Positions 29,719-37,135 of a stretch of 64,000 bases of DNA are shown piece by piece. Every line of letters begins with the position of its first letter. Position 1 is the first letter of the stretch. Below the pieces are notes generated by a model. The model ran no database searches and was not told where the DNA came from. It worked only from the letters and a program-made list of their open reading frames with translations. The DNA comes from Saprospiraceae bacterium. Lineage in GTDB: Bacteria; Bacteroidota; Bacteroidia; Chitinophagales; Saprospiraceae. The stretch covers positions 48,453-112,452 of the forward strand of contig JAHDDO010000007.1 of assembly GCA_020629315.1 (NCBI GenBank). Direction: 5' to 3'. The translations under genes were made by a program, and so were the position numbers.

Positions 29719-30477
29719 TTACCTATTTTTAGATAGCATAAATAGCGAATAGTCGTACTTTATTGGGTCTTTTTCGTCTAATTGACGCAAAAAATTGCTT
29801 ACCTCTTCTACCAATGTCCAATTTGGCTTTTGTTGACTCGTAATGCCTAATTGATTCAAGGATCTCATCACGTGTACATCTAAAGGTAACATCAAGTCTT
29901 TTGCCTCAATATTAGAAAAGATACCTAAATCACCAGATCTGCTGTCTTTGCGTACCATCCATTTCAAAAATAAATTAATGCGCTTACATGCTGATTGCCT
30001 TTCTGGGGTAGCAATGTGCTTACGGGTTCTTTGAGGAGAATATTCATCATCAAAAAAATAATGATGGAAGGCGATAAGACTTTTCTTGGCTTGGAACTGA
30101 TCGGCTAATAGAAAAGCTGATTCCAAACTCGTGTGCCTTTCATAATGCCTTTTAAAGAATCGAATGAAATAAAGGGTATCGGTATAATTGAACGTTCGAT
30201 GCTTGAAATTTGCAAAGCGTTCAAGGTCTTTTTCTTTATGATTCAAAATAAAGTCATGAGGTGCATTATCCATCAATGCAAATAATTCGCGTGCCTTATT
30301 TATTATTGTTACTCGTTGACCCCAAGCTAACATGGCTGTCCAAAATGCCGTAATTTCTACATCTTGTTTTTTACTGAATTGATGAGGTATTTGGACGGGG
30401 TCTTCCTCAATGAAAGGAACCTTTAGATCTGATTCGTATATTTCCTCAAGTACTTGGTGTATCTCTTTGAGATTCAC
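29719..30477 (-). CDS. TIGR02757 family protein (DUF2400)
   Basis: A 252-residue cytosolic protein conserved in Bacteroidota, Campylobacterota and relatives. Typical stretches are FWTAMLAWGQRVTIINKARELF, FKHRTFNYTDTLYFIRFFKRHY, RINLFLKWMVRKDSRSGDLGIF and LPLDVHVMRSLNQLGI (the first two shown in part). LDVH-R with the preceding conserved Lys/Arg recalls helix-hairpin-helix DNA glycosylases, so a nucleic-acid role is possible, but no function is proven. It starts 9 bases after the infB stop on the same strand and is probably in that transcript. Confidence 0.9.
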   Translation of the reverse strand: MNLKEIHQVLEEIYESDLKVPFIEEDPVQIPHQFSKKQDVEITAFWTAMLAWGQRVTIINKARELFALMDNAPHDFILNHKEKDLERFANFKHRTFNYTDTLYFIRFFKRHYERHTSLESAFLLADQFQAKKSLIAFHHYFFDDEYSPQRTRKHIATPERQSACKRINLFLKWMVRKDSRSGDLGIFSNIEAKDLMLPLDVHVMRSLNQLGITSQQKPNWTLVEEVSNFLRQLDEKDPIKYDYSLFMLSKNR

Positions 30478-30486
30478 AAAAAAGGC

Positions 30487-33135
30487 TTACTTGATCGTTT
30501 GCTTGATCTTGACAATATCATATCCTTCAATGATATCACCCACTTTAAGGTCATTGAAATTTTTGATACTCAAACCACACTCTAAGCCTTTTTTAACCTC
30601 TTTAGCATCATCTTTAAATCGCTTAAGTGAGGCTAATTCGCCTACAACACCTTCTTTGGTAGGATAAATGACAATACCATCTCGTATTACTCGAATTTTT
30701 GTGTTACGAGTAATAACACCATCTTGAACGAAACAACCTGCAATTGTACCCACTTTGGATATTTTGAATGTTTCCCGAATCTCCACTTGTGCCATCATCT
30801 TCTCTTCCTCAGTAGGTTCAAGCATACCTTCAATGGCTAGCTTGATCTCGTCTATGGCTTCATAAATGATAGAGTACGATTTTATTTGTACGCCTTCCTT
30901 TTCTGCTAATTGTCTAGCTGATAATGAAGGTCTTACCTGGAATCCGACAATAATGGCATCAGAAGCAGATGCTAAAAGAACATCCGATTCGATAATTTGT
31001 CCAACGGCTTTATGGATTACGTTTACTTGAACGGTTTCTTGAGATAGTTTTATAAGTGAATCACTCAATGCTTCTATCGATCCATCCACATCACCTTTTA
31101 CAATTAGATTAAGCTCTTTAAAGTTACCTAAGGCAATCCTTCTTCCGATTTCATCTAAACTTATTCGCTTAGAAGCTCTATTGGTAACCTCTCGATCAAT
31201 TTGTGATCGCTTGCCAGCCATTGATTTCGCTTCTTGTTCAGACTCAACTACTTTTATTTTCTCACCAGCCTGAGGCGCTCCATCTAATCCCAAAATTAAT
31301 ACAGGCTGAGAAGGTCCTGCCTCCTTAATGCGTTTGCCTCTATCATTAAACATGGCTTTGACCTTACCTGACTGTGAACCTGCCACTATAGGATCGCCAA
31401 TTTTCAAAGTACCTGTTTCGATCAATATTTTTGTCACATACCCTCGACCCTTATCTAATGATGCCTCTAGTACAGCACCAATTGCAGGTCTACTAGGATT
31501 TGCTTTAAGATCCAACATTTCCGCTTCTAAAACGATCTTCTCTAGCAATGCGTCAATATTCAAACCTGTTTTAGCAGATATATCCTGAGATTGATATTTA
31601 CCACCCCACTCTTCTACTTGCAAATTCATTTCAGCAAGCTCAGTTTTTATCAAATCAGGATTCGCACCATCTTTATCGATTTTATTAATCGCAAATATCA
31701 TTGGAACTCCCGCTGCTTGTGAGTGCGCAATGGCCTCTTTAGTTTGAGGCATCACTTTATCATCAGCAGCTATAATAACGACTACAACATCAGTCACTTT
31801 TGCACCCCTTGCTCTCATCGCTGTAAAGGCTTCGTGACCTGGCGTATCTAAGAAAGTTATCCTTTTCTTTTCCTCTCCTACCGCTACTTCATATGCTCCA
31901 ATATGCTGTGTTATACCTCCAGCTTCACCACTGGCGACATTTGCATTTCTAATATAATCTAAGAGGGATGTTTTACCATGATCTACGTGGCCCATCACGG
32001 TTACGATCGGAGCTCTAGGTAGTAAATCTTCCGGTGCATCTACAATTTCATCTTCCTCTTCACCCTCTTCTTCTACGTCAATAAATTCTATCTCATGACC
32101 AAACTCTGTAGCTACTAATTCAATAATTTCTGCATCCAGTCTCTGATTTATAGAAACAAACACCCCTAGGCCCATACATTTCGTAATCACTTCAGTGGGT
32201 GTTACGCCCATTAGGCTGGCAAACTCTGCAACAGAAATAAACTCCGTTAATTTTAATACGCTGGAGTCTTCTGCCATTTCTCTCATCTCTTGCTTCTCCC
32301 TCTTCTCTGCTCTTGAGTCCCGACGAATTTTTTGTCTCTTATTCTTGCCACCGCCCGATATACGAGCCATAGTAGCCTTGATCTTTTCTTCGATTTCTTT
32401 GGCCGATACTGTTTTTACTTCGTCAGTTTGATTTCTTTTTCGACCTTGTTCTCTTCTGTACTGATCCGGATTGATTTTTTTCCTTGTTCTTCTTCTCTTT
32501 TGCCTACCATCCGATGGACCCGGTTTTGGTTTTGGTTTATTTTCCTGTTTAGGCTTTTCTTCTTTTTTCTTTTCAAACTTCTTCGTATCAATCTTGCCTA
32601 GGATTTTTAGCCCGGCTAAGGTTGGCGCTTCTACCTTAACGATCTCCTCTTCTTTCTTTTCGTCTGTTTTTTGTTTAGCCTCTGGTGCCTCTTCAGGCTC
32701 ATTAGTTTCTTTCTCTTCAGGAGCTTCCTCTGCTACTGCCACTTCTGGCGTCTCTTTTTCTTCTTCTTTTGGTTCAGGCTCAGGCTCCGGTTCGGGAGCT
32801 GGTGCTTCCTCTTTTTCTGCGTCAAGGTCTATTTTACCTACCACTTTTAATCCTGAAGGACTGGCCTCTGCCTTAATTACCTCATCTACAGGGGCTTCTT
32901 CTACAGTGGCTTCTTCTTTCGCTGGCTCTGATTCTGGCTCAGGAGTAGGGGCTTCCTCAACCACAGGTGGTACAGGAATATCTGGGATAACCAACGGAGG
33001 AATGGCATCCTTTGATTGGCGTTGACCAATAATAATTTGATCCGCCTTTTCCTTTACAGCCATAGAATTGCTGAAACGCTCCAATAGTTTATTGTGCATC
33101 TCTTCTGAGATTTTGAATGTAGGCTTGTTTTCCAC
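30487..33135 (-). CDS. infB: Translation initiation factor IF-2
   Basis: GTPase that brings initiator tRNA to the 30S subunit. From the first ordinary start codon (GTG 33135) it has 882 residues: a long acidic low-complexity region ([11 protein letters not shown] type), a Lys/Arg-rich region, the IF2_N domain ([17 protein letters not shown]), a G domain with [20 protein letters not shown] near residue 375, [16 protein letters not shown] and NKIDKDG, then beta-barrel and C-terminal tRNA-binding domains. The conserved first IF2_N-like segment continues upstream of this GTG for 28 codons without an ATG, GTG or TTG start (see the separate entry), so the true start is very likely upstream. Confidence 0.95.
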   Translation of the reverse strand: MENKPTFKISEEMHNKLLERFSNSMAVKEKADQIIIGQRQSKDAIPPLVIPDIPVPPVVEEAPTPEPESEPAKEEATVEEAPVDEVIKAEASPSGLKVVGKIDLDAEKEEAPAPEPEPEPEPKEEEKETPEVAVAEEAPEEKETNEPEEAPEAKQKTDEKKEEEIVKVEAPTLAGLKILGKIDTKKFEKKKEEKPKQENKPKPKPGPSDGRQKRRRTRKKINPDQYRREQGRKRNQTDEVKTVSAKEIEEKIKATMARISGGGKNKRQKIRRDSRAEKREKQEMREMAEDSSVLKLTEFISVAEFASLMGVTPTEVITKCMGLGVFVSINQRLDAEIIELVATEFGHEIEFIDVEEEGEEEDEIVDAPEDLLPRAPIVTVMGHVDHGKTSLLDYIRNANVASGEAGGITQHIGAYEVAVGEEKKRITFLDTPGHEAFTAMRARGAKVTDVVVVIIAADDKVMPQTKEAIAHSQAAGVPMIFAINKIDKDGANPDLIKTELAEMNLQVEEWGGKYQSQDISAKTGLNIDALLEKIVLEAEMLDLKANPSRPAIGAVLEASLDKGRGYVTKILIETGTLKIGDPIVAGSQSGKVKAMFNDRGKRIKEAGPSQPVLILGLDGAPQAGEKIKVVESEQEAKSMAGKRSQIDREVTNRASKRISLDEIGRRIALGNFKELNLIVKGDVDGSIEALSDSLIKLSQETVQVNVIHKAVGQIIESDVLLASASDAIIVGFQVRPSLSARQLAEKEGVQIKSYSIIYEAIDEIKLAIEGMLEPTEEEKMMAQVEIRETFKISKVGTIAGCFVQDGVITRNTKIRVIRDGIVIYPTKEGVVGELASLKRFKDDAKEVKKGLECGLSIKNFNDLKVGDIIEGYDIVKIKQTIK

Positions 33136-33234
33136 TTCAAATCCCTCTTGCTGGAGATACTCTACTATTGTAGATACTCCTACATTTAATTCTTTGGCAA
33201 TCTTTACTAATCTAATGACCTTAAATTTTAATCC
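33136..33234 (-). other. Probable N-terminal extension of infB with no ordinary start codon
   Basis: In frame with infB, the minus strand reads [17 protein letters not shown], then [14 protein letters not shown], joining directly to VENKPTF. This is the usual first segment of Bacteroidota IF-2 (KIAKELNVG). The frame is closed by TGA at 33237-33235, and the only candidates between are TTA, AAA, TTT, AAG, GTC and ATT. ATT at 33216 could start translation, as AUU does in Escherichia coli infC. Alternatively a one-base assembly error in the A4 run at 33226-33229 would place TTG 33239 in frame. Confidence 0.6.
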
Positions 33235-33245
33235 TCAAAAAAATA

Positions 33246-34484
33246 TTAGTCATCCTCGAATTCAGATTCAAGGATCTTCAATACATTATTAATCGTTTCT
33301 TCCTCCAAATCGGTTCGTCTAGCTAACTCTTCTACACTTAAATCCAACACACTTTTAGCTGTATCACATCCGATATTCTTCAATTGATCCAACACCCAGT
33401 CTTCAATCTCATCAGAAAATTCATCTAAATCTACATCTTCATATACTGGATCATCAGACTCACGATATACGTCAATTTCATACCCTGTTAACTGGCTTGC
33501 CAGTTTAATATTGGATCCACCTCTACCAATGGCTAAAGACACCTGATCAGACTTCAAAAATACAGATGCTCTTGACTTTTCTTGATCTAAAGTTATACTA
33601 GAAACTTTAGCTGGTGTCAGTGAACGCTGAATAAATAAACTTTCATTTTTAGTAAAGTTTACTATATCAATATTCTCATTTTTCAATTCCCTAACAATAC
33701 CATGAATCCTTGATCCTTTCATACCTACACAAGCACCTACGGGATCAATTCTATCATCATATGATTCTACGGCTACTTTTGCTCTATCTCCTGGTATTCG
33801 TACGATCTTTTTAATGGTAATCAGACCATCTTCAATCTCAGGTACTTCTTGCTCCATTAACTTCTCCAAGAAATTAGTGGCTGTTCTAGACATAATAACT
33901 ACAGGGTTATTATTTCGCATCTCTACTGACTTAATAACCCCTTTAACCATTTCTCCCTTTCTAAAAAAGTCACCTTTGATGGTTTCAGAACGAGGCAATA
34001 TCAATTCATTCCCTGTAACATCATCTACAATTAACAATTCTCGTTTTAAAACCTGACCCACTTCACCTAATACAATCTCACCCACTCTATCCGTGTATCT
34101 TTTAAATATCTCATCCTTCTCTAACTCCATTATTCTGGAGATCAATGTTTGTCTAGCCGCTTGTACCGCTCTTCTTCCAAACATTTCCAACTCTAATTGC
34201 TCATAACATTCTTCCCCTATTTCATAATCCTCATCAATAGATTGGGCTTCGGAAATAGATATTTGACTTTGCTCGTCGGTTACTTCTCCATCATTGACAA
34301 TATCTCGCACTCTCCACATTTCCAAATCACCACTCTGAGTATTTACGATTACGTCGAAGTTGTCATCCGATCCGTACTTCTTTTTTATTAGTGTTCTGAA
34401 CACATCTTCCAAAACACGCACCATTGTCGGTCGGTCAATGTTCTTACCAGCTTTAAATTCCGCAAATGATTCAACTAAATTCAT
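33246..34484 (-). CDS. nusA: Transcription termination/antitermination factor NusA
   Basis: A 412-residue RNA polymerase-associated factor acting in pausing, termination and antitermination. The order is an N-terminal polymerase-binding domain (residues 1 to about 130), an S1 domain (GEIVLGEVGQVLKRELLIV onward), and two KH domains with GACVGMKGSRIHGIVRELKNE and LAIGRGGSNIKLASQLTG. A short acidic C-terminal tail (SVEELARRTDLEEETINNVL) replaces the repeats found in Proteobacteria. Its stop is 12 bases before the infB frame opens, and its start 11 bases after rimP: the classic rimP-nusA-infB operon. Confidence 0.97.
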   Translation of the reverse strand: MNLVESFAEFKAGKNIDRPTMVRVLEDVFRTLIKKKYGSDDNFDVIVNTQSGDLEMWRVRDIVNDGEVTDEQSQISISEAQSIDEDYEIGEECYEQLELEMFGRRAVQAARQTLISRIMELEKDEIFKRYTDRVGEIVLGEVGQVLKRELLIVDDVTGNELILPRSETIKGDFFRKGEMVKGVIKSVEMRNNNPVVIMSRTATNFLEKLMEQEVPEIEDGLITIKKIVRIPGDRAKVAVESYDDRIDPVGACVGMKGSRIHGIVRELKNENIDIVNFTKNESLFIQRSLTPAKVSSITLDQEKSRASVFLKSDQVSLAIGRGGSNIKLASQLTGYEIDVYRESDDPVYEDVDLDEFSDEIEDWVLDQLKNIGCDTAKSVLDLSVEELARRTDLEEETINNVLKILESEFEDD

Positions 34485-34495
34485 CGTAGTTACAA

Positions 34496-34942
34496 TTAAA
34501 AGCTTACAATTATTTTCATCTCAATAATATTTTCAAATTTTATTTCTCGCTCACTCTTACTCGTCTCCATCACTAAAATGCCGTCTTTGACTTCCTTGAT
34601 TTTCCCTTGTACTTTCTCTTCATCATCTAATAAAACATCGGCTTTACGACCCACATGTTTATTAAATTGCCTCGGATTTTTTAAAGGTTTATCTGCTCCT
34701 GGAGACGACACTTCTATAGTGTAGTTTTCTCCGAGCCATTTTTCTTCATCAAGAAAGGACTCTAAATAACGACTGGTCTTTTTACAAACACCGAAACTTA
34801 CTCCTTCATCTCCATCTATAAACACAGAAAGCTTTTGCTTGGTGATTTGTACGCCTACTAAAAAATAGGAATTATAATCATCCTGAATGAACCATTTTTC
34901 AAGTAGTTCTGAGATCCTATGTTTTATTTCTTTCGGTTCCAT
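34496..34942 (-). CDS. rimP: Ribosome maturation factor RimP
   Basis: A 148-residue protein needed for 30S subunit maturation. It has the two-domain form: an N-terminal alpha/beta domain (ISELLEKWFIQDDYNSYFLVGVQ, shown in part) with ending SSPGADKPLKNPRQFNKHVG, the family's most conserved stretch, and a C-terminal SH3-like barrel (KVQGKIKEVKDGILVME). First gene of the rimP-nusA-infB operon. A strong hairpin with a T tract lies 5 bases before its ATG, which may attenuate the whole operon. Confidence 0.95.
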   Translation of the reverse strand: MEPKEIKHRISELLEKWFIQDDYNSYFLVGVQITKQKLSVFIDGDEGVSFGVCKKTSRYLESFLDEEKWLGENYTIEVSSPGADKPLKNPRQFNKHVGRKADVLLDDEEKVQGKIKEVKDGILVMETSKSEREIKFENIIEMKIIVSF

Positions 34943-34946
34943 GAAT

Positions 34947-34972
34947 AAAAAAGAGGGAACTTATGTTCCCTC
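34947..34972 (-). terminator. Terminator-like hairpin in the rimP-nusA-infB leader
   Basis: On the minus strand GAGGGAAC, loop ATAA and GTTCCCTC form a perfect 8-bp stem, followed by six T, ending 5 bases before the rimP ATG. No gene lies upstream on this strand before the divergent mqnC, so the signal would act inside the operon's own leader as an attenuator or end a short leader RNA. Confidence 0.7.
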
Positions 34973-34987
34973 CTCTTCTTTCGACTG

Positions 34988-35018
34988 CGAAGATAGTCAT
35001 TTATACACGCAATTCCAA
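34988..35018 (-). promoter_or_regulatory. Possible rimP operon promoter
   Basis: Minus strand TTG at 35018-35016, 20-base spacer, then TATCTTCG at 34995-34988 (one mismatch to TAnnTTTG). It would give a leader of about 40 bases that contains the terminator-like hairpin. Weak match. Confidence 0.35.
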
Positions 35019-35131
35019 GTATGTCAGGCTCCTCGGGTTACATTTAAATTTTGCTAATACAAGCTATTTCCATTGCATTATTATTTTGTCCCTTATCCAT
35101 CAACAATAGAGATTGGCTTTTGTTATTTATT

Positions 35132-35139
35132 TAATTTTG
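35132..35139 (+). promoter_or_regulatory. mqnC promoter, -7 element
   Basis: TAATTTTG, an exact TAnnTTTG match, ending 8 bases before ATG 35148. Transcription would start almost at the ATG, giving a near leaderless mRNA and excluding the longer frame that begins at 35073. An ATTG lies 16 bases upstream of the element, slightly short for a -33 box. Confidence 0.5.
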
Positions 35140-35147
35140 AGACTAGC

Positions 35148-36299
35148 ATGACAAACGATATACAAAGTTTATTAAACAAAGCAATAGCATTGGAGCCCCT
35201 CAATATTGAGGAAGGGGTGTTTCTTTTTGAAAATGCATCCACTGCTTCGTTAATGGCAACGGCAAATACATTACGATATACCCATGTGCCAGGGAATAAA
35301 GTAACATGGATTATAGATCGAAATTCAAATACGACAAATGTTTGCATAGCCAATTGTAAATTCTGTAATTTTTACAGAATCCCAGGTCATGAAGAAGCAT
35401 ACATAACCTCCATAGAAGAGTATAAGCAAAAAATAGAAGAGACCTTTGCTTTTGGTGGGAATCAGCTATTGTTGCAAGGGGGCCATCACCCAGACCTTGG
35501 CTTGGATTACTATGTAAAGCTGTTTAAAGATTTAAAAGAGCTATACCCTGCACTAAAACTTCATGCCTTAGGTCCTCCTGAGATTGCGCACATTACTAAA
35601 TTAGAGCAAAGCACACATCACGAAGTACTTCATGCTTTGAAAGAGGCTGGACTTGATAGTTTACCGGGGGCCGGAGCTGAAATTCTCAATAATAGAGTGA
35701 GACGGCTTATATCTAGAGGAAAATGCACGGGTGAAGAATGGCTTGAAATTATGCGCGTCGCCCATACCTTAGATATTACCACCTCTGCAACAATGATGTT
35801 TGGGCATGTAGAAACGAATGAGGAACGCATGGAGCATCTAGTATCTATTCGAGATATTCAATCCTTAAAACCGGATCATGCAAAAGGATTTCTAGCATTT
35901 ATTCCATGGCCTTTTCAAGATATGGATACCATATTAAAGAAATTAAAAAGAGCTAGAAATACCTGTACAGGGGATGAATATATTCGGATGATTGCCATGT
36001 CCAGAATTATGTTGCCCAATGTGATTAACATTCAAGCATCATGGCTTACAGTAGGAAAAAAGATAGCTCAAGTTTGTTTACATGCCGGCGCTAATGATTT
36101 TGGTAGCATTATGATCGAAGAAAATGTAGTTAGTGCTGCTGGCGCTTCTTATCGTTTTACCGCGGATGGCATCCAAAATGCTATTAAGGAAGCGGGTTTT
36201 ATTCCCCAACTTCGGGATCAGCAATACAATGAAAGAATACTACCTGACAATATTAAACAGCAAGAATTGGACAAATCAAGTTTAACGGTAGACGTGTAA
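35148..36299 (+). CDS. mqnC: Cyclic dehypoxanthine futalosine synthase (radical SAM)
   Basis: Third enzyme of the futalosine route to menaquinone: cyclises dehypoxanthine futalosine by radical S-adenosylmethionine chemistry. It has 383 residues. The 4Fe-4S motif CIANCKFCNFY is near residue 68, then LLLQGGHHPDLGLDYY, LPGAGAEIL, the MqnC-typical ATMMFGHVETNEERMEHL and FIPWPFQ, and ANDFGSIMIEENVVSAAG near the end. These distinguish MqnC from the related MqnE. Start ATG 35148 fits the promoter. Its stop overlaps the nucleoside phosphorylase start (TAATG), showing translational coupling. Menaquinone is the respiratory quinone of this phylum. Confidence 0.93.
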   Translation: MTNDIQSLLNKAIALEPLNIEEGVFLFENASTASLMATANTLRYTHVPGNKVTWIIDRNSNTTNVCIANCKFCNFYRIPGHEEAYITSIEEYKQKIEETFAFGGNQLLLQGGHHPDLGLDYYVKLFKDLKELYPALKLHALGPPEIAHITKLEQSTHHEVLHALKEAGLDSLPGAGAEILNNRVRRLISRGKCTGEEWLEIMRVAHTLDITTSATMMFGHVETNEERMEHLVSIRDIQSLKPDHAKGFLAFIPWPFQDMDTILKKLKRARNTCTGDEYIRMIAMSRIMLPNVINIQASWLTVGKKIAQVCLHAGANDFGSIMIEENVVSAAGASYRFTADGIQNAIKEAGFIPQLRDQQYNERILPDNIKQQELDKSSLTVDV

Positions 36300-37135
36300 T
36301 GACCTATCTAGAACAGATTGAATCCGCTGCAGCATACATAAAGTCTGCCTCTGGAATTGCTGAATTTTCCCTTGGAATGACCTTGGGAACTGGATTAAAT
36401 CATTTTCCAGATCACATTGAAAATCCAACAAAAATACCTTATGCCAGCATCCCGCATTTGCCTAGCCCCAATTTAGAAGGACATGAAGCGGTTTGTATTA
36501 CTGGTACTTGCCAAGGAATGCCTATATTGATTTTTGCAGGTAGGTTACACTATTATGAAGGATTTTCAGAAGAAGAAATCGCCTTTCCGATACGTCTCAT
36601 GAAGGCTTGTGGGATACGTTTTCTTTTGATGTCCAATGTTAGTGGTGGTCTAAACCCCCTTTTGAAAGCAGGAGATATCGTTTGTATTAAAGACCATATT
36701 AATTTCTTTCCATTTAATCCATTGAGAGGGAGACATAATCCTGCATTCGGGCTACGGTTTCCAGATATGAGTGACGCGTATTCTGAAGCACTTAGGGCGC
36801 GCATGGAAAACATTTTTTCAAAACAACAAATAGCATACAAAGAAGGGGTGTATTTAGGCTTACAAGGCCCTTCACTAGAAACCCCAGCGGAATATAAGAT
36901 GTTTGCGCAGTTAGGCGCTGATATACTAGGCATGTCCACCGTACCAGAGGTTATCGTCGCGGCCCAATGTGAATTGCAAACGCTTGTTCTTTCTATCGTT
37001 ACCAATGTATTCGACGAGAATGAAAAAAATAAGAAAACAACCTTAGAGGAGGTACTTGAAATAGCCGCTAAAGCTGAATCCAAATGTGTACATTTGATGC
37101 GCGATTTTATTACCCAACTATCAGCAATACATTGA
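36299..37135 (+). CDS. Purine nucleoside phosphorylase (trimeric type)
   Basis: Cleaves inosine or guanosine with phosphate to base and ribose-1-phosphate. The 278 residues carry the family pattern: phosphate-binding Gly and Ser region TLGTGLNHF, His in AGRLHYYEGF, MSNVSGGLNPLLKAGDIVCIKDHINFF (shown in part; SNVSGG), GPSLETPAEYKMF with the base-binding Glu, MSTVPEVIVA, and SIVTNVFDEN where the purine-specific Asn sits. Overlaps mqnC by one base and uvrA by four. Its place inside a menaquinone gene operon may reflect salvage of the hypoxanthine released one step earlier in the futalosine route; that link is inference. Confidence 0.9.
   Translation: MTYLEQIESAAAYIKSASGIAEFSLGMTLGTGLNHFPDHIENPTKIPYASIPHLPSPNLEGHEAVCITGTCQGMPILIFAGRLHYYEGFSEEEIAFPIRLMKACGIRFLLMSNVSGGLNPLLKAGDIVCIKDHINFFPFNPLRGRHNPAFGLRFPDMSDAYSEALRARMENIFSKQQIAYKEGVYLGLQGPSLETPAEYKMFAQLGADILGMSTVPEVIVAAQCELQTLVLSIVTNVFDENEKNKKTTLEEVLEIAAKAESKCVHLMRDFITQLSAIH

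Noticed and set aside
32471..33025. 184-codon plus-strand open frame over the infB N-terminal region
   Set aside because: Phe/Ser/Gly-rich translation is the complement of the Glu/Pro/Ala-rich low-complexity region of IF-2.
34973..35147. A leader tRNA (as metY in Escherichia coli) before rimP
   Set aside because: No cloverleaf, T-loop or anticodon arm is visible on either strand of this stretch.
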